From assembly GCF_947502445.1 (NCBI RefSeq), contig NZ_CANMZW010000011.1, forward strand, positions 1 through 64,000: a DNA stretch of 64,000 nucleotides. Direction: 5' to 3'. The translations under genes and the position numbers were made by a program. The notes under the pieces are model-generated. The model saw only the letters and a program-made list of their open reading frames with translations. It was not told the DNA's origin and did not search any database. The stretch is from an uncultured Brevibacillus sp. (GTDB lineage Bacteria; Bacillota; Bacilli; Brevibacillales; Brevibacillaceae). Positions 62,616-64,000 of the stretch are shown piece by piece (the first letter of the stretch is position 1; each line of letters opens with the position of its first letter).

Positions 62616-63755
62616 CTAGTATTGTGTACGAGCTTGCTCTTGCGCTTGCTCTTGTTCTCTCTCCTCTATTTGATTGGCGAGGTATAAAGCGTACTCCAAT
62701 GGTCTGCGCACAGCCTGCAGGTATCGTTTGTGCTGTCCCAGCTGGCGAAATATTTCCCGTCCCGGCTTGGGATTAATCTCGATGATCCATACTCTCCCCT
62801 GAATATCAATGCCAAGATCAAATCCGAATTCCATCATCTGTCCATAATGCTTCTCGATGCGTGACACCGTTTTAAGCGCCAGCTCCTTGCACTCCAAAAT
62901 GATGCGCTCTGCTTCTTCCCGCCCGAAATGATCAATCAAAAAAGCAGCCGCTGGTACCGCAGAACCTCCCCCGTGCAGATTAGAGGTCGATGAACGACTG
63001 GCCCCTATGCGTATGCCCATGCCTGTCAGTCGCCACTCGCCGCTGCCGTCCTTTTGTACCAGCAGCCGTGCGTCCACCGTTCTCCCTGGTATTAAGGAGA
63101 GCTGAAGTCCTTGCTGCAAGAAAAACTGTTCGTTCCCGCTCTTCTCCGATTCCATCCAGCCCTCCAGCCTTTTGCACAGATCAGCAAGGGAAAACAGTCT
63201 TTCCTTGCTTTTGGCCTGCTGCTTGGTCCTGCCGTGTAGCATGTATCCGTTCGACTGTCGTTCCACTCGCAAAATACTGCGTCCTCCCGTGCCGTTCGTT
63301 GGTTTTAAGTAAACGATGCGATGCTGCTCTAGCATGGAAAACAACGTTTCTTTGGAATAAGGACACGTCTCTGGCAACCATCGCGCAAGCTCTGGGTCCT
63401 GCACGAGAACCTGGTGGACGCGATATTTATTGGAAAAGCGATTATTCGCATAGCGAAACCATGGCTGCTTGCGAAAAGGCAGATAGATACTATGCTTGGC
63501 TAACGGATAATAGCGATATCGGTCGATGACAATGTCGGGCCAATCGTACCAGTCACTCGTCCAGCCCGTCTCCAGCGGGACATAGCCTCTGATTTGGCGG
63601 ATAGAATAACGGACATCCTGCGGACTGAACAAAAAGACCTCAGCGCCCATTTTCACTCCTTCCTTTACCAGCCGGCTCAGAAAACCTGGTTCAACAAATC
63701 CTGTTTCTCCGCGGTAGGTTAGTATGCCAATCCGTTTCCGCACCGTGGGCACCAC
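62616..63755 (-). CDS. YheC/YheD family spore-associated ATP-grasp protein
   Basis: 379 residues. ATP-grasp core with LKPTNGTGGRSILRV, PGRTVDARLLVQ and EFGFDLGIDIQGRVWIIEINPKPG (metal and nucleotide ligands). N-terminal RIGILTYRGETGFVEPG is the YheC/D start. These proteins associate with the Bacillus spore coat; reaction unknown. C-terminal glutamine-rich tail. The start is GTG 63755 by frame, but GTG 63752 or 63743 are also possible after AAGGAGG. Confidence 0.85.
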   Translation of the reverse strand: MVPTVRKRIGILTYRGETGFVEPGFLSRLVKEGVKMGAEVFLFSPQDVRYSIRQIRGYVPLETGWTSDWYDWPDIVIDRYRYYPLAKHSIYLPFRKQPWFRYANNRFSNKYRVHQVLVQDPELARWLPETCPYSKETLFSMLEQHRIVYLKPTNGTGGRSILRVERQSNGYMLHGRTKQQAKSKERLFSLADLCKRLEGWMESEKSGNEQFFLQQGLQLSLIPGRTVDARLLVQKDGSGEWRLTGMGIRIGASRSSTSNLHGGGSAVPAAAFLIDHFGREEAERIILECKELALKTVSRIEKHYGQMMEFGFDLGIDIQGRVWIIEINPKPGREIFRQLGQHKRYLQAVRRPLEYALYLANQIEEREQEQAQEQARTQY

Positions 63756-63807
63756 CCTCCTTTGTGTACTTTCGCCCTATCTCCCTATCAGTTTATGGCT
63801 GAAAGCA

Positions 63808-63843
63808 AAAAAAGCGCCTTTACCCTTGATAGGCAAAAGCGCA
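63808..63843 (-). terminator. Terminator of the M20 amidohydrolase gene
   Basis: On the minus strand GCGC-ttttg-CC pairs with GG-gtaaa-GGCGC, followed by seven T residues. Confidence 0.6.
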
Positions 63844-63853
63844 TTTTCATAGG

Positions 63854-64000
63854 TTAGCCCTGATGTTTTTCCAAATAGTGAAGCGCTGTACGTCCCAAAA
63901 GCTCCCCAGCAATCAGCATGCAATCCTCGTCAATGTCGAAGCGAGGATGGTGGTGTGGATATTTTGCCAATTTGTCCGGATTGCCAGCACCGACAAATAA
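63854..64000 (-). CDS. M20 family amidohydrolase, C-terminal end (cut by window edge)
   Basis: 48 residues to the stop. The end LFVGAGNPDKLAKYPHHHP followed by FDIDEDCMLIAGELL is the conserved C-terminus of N-acyl-amino-acid amidohydrolases and related M20D peptidases. The start and catalytic core lie beyond the right edge. Confidence 0.85.
   Translation of the reverse strand, partial: LFVGAGNPDKLAKYPHHHPRFDIDEDCMLIAGELLGRTALHYLEKHQG

Overview
The window looks like chromosome of a spore-forming, GC-moderate Bacillota species, most probably Brevibacillus or a close Paenibacillaceae relative. The basis is strong AGGAGG-type ribosome binding sites, SigA promoters of Bacillus type, a YjcZ-type sporulation peptide, a YheC/YheD-type spore-associated ATP-grasp protein, a KinB-like kinase and typical Bacillales families (DUF1128, PepV, LytST, LysE with Lrp). 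No rRNA, tRNA, CRISPR array or complete insertion sequence was seen. Species assignment is inference.

Layout. 1-75 is the 5' end of a group II intron that continues off the left edge; it sits directly behind the terminator of an ABC-F gene. That ABC-F gene has a leader with a small ORF and an attenuator-like terminator. 2.4-4.7 kb: a secreted stalk-domain/PrcB-like protein, an AEC transporter and a small unknown. 4.9-8.2 kb: a cystine-type ABC importer with two paralogous lipoprotein receptors, each with its own promoter, and a CymR-like box. 8.2-11.6 kb is an accessory stretch: YjcZ peptide, a nitroreductase behind a Fur box, an AT-rich GNAT plus phosphotransferase pair, and back-to-back remnants of a SagB-like oxidoreductase and a LysR regulator. 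11.6-14.2 kb: a MocR-type regulator divergent from an EamA exporter. 14.2-18.2 kb: aquaporin and formaldehyde dehydrogenase genes behind a sigma-54 promoter, divergent from an AcoR-like sigma-54 activator.

18.2-28.3 kb: a GH15 glucoamylase-like enzyme, inositol-phosphatase family protein, cstA-ybdD, small membrane proteins, a broken pirin gene and a LytS/LytT two-component pair. The cstA upstream region carries two LytTR-like direct repeats plus a cre-like site, which suggests that the nearby LytST pair controls CstA, as BtsSR controls BtsT in E. coli. 28.4-40.8 kb: HPPD, methyltransferase, secreted M14 peptidase, a soluble chemoreceptor, LysE-Lrp, a DEAD-box helicase, an M42 peptidase, and an MFS pump with a TetR regulator whose 22-bp palindromic operator is visible.

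40.8-52.9 kb: LysR divergent from guanine deaminase-MFS; a small alarmone synthetase overlapping pepV; a structure-rich 400-bp spacer; a membrane chemoreceptor; GNAT; TetR; and a kinase-small peptide-OppA operon. 53.1-64.0 kb: U32 protein with DUF1128, a DHA2 drug exporter, an extra fabF divergent from an XRE regulator, citramalate synthase, an alpha/beta hydrolase, the YheC/D-like protein and, at the right edge, the C-terminus of an M20 amidohydrolase.
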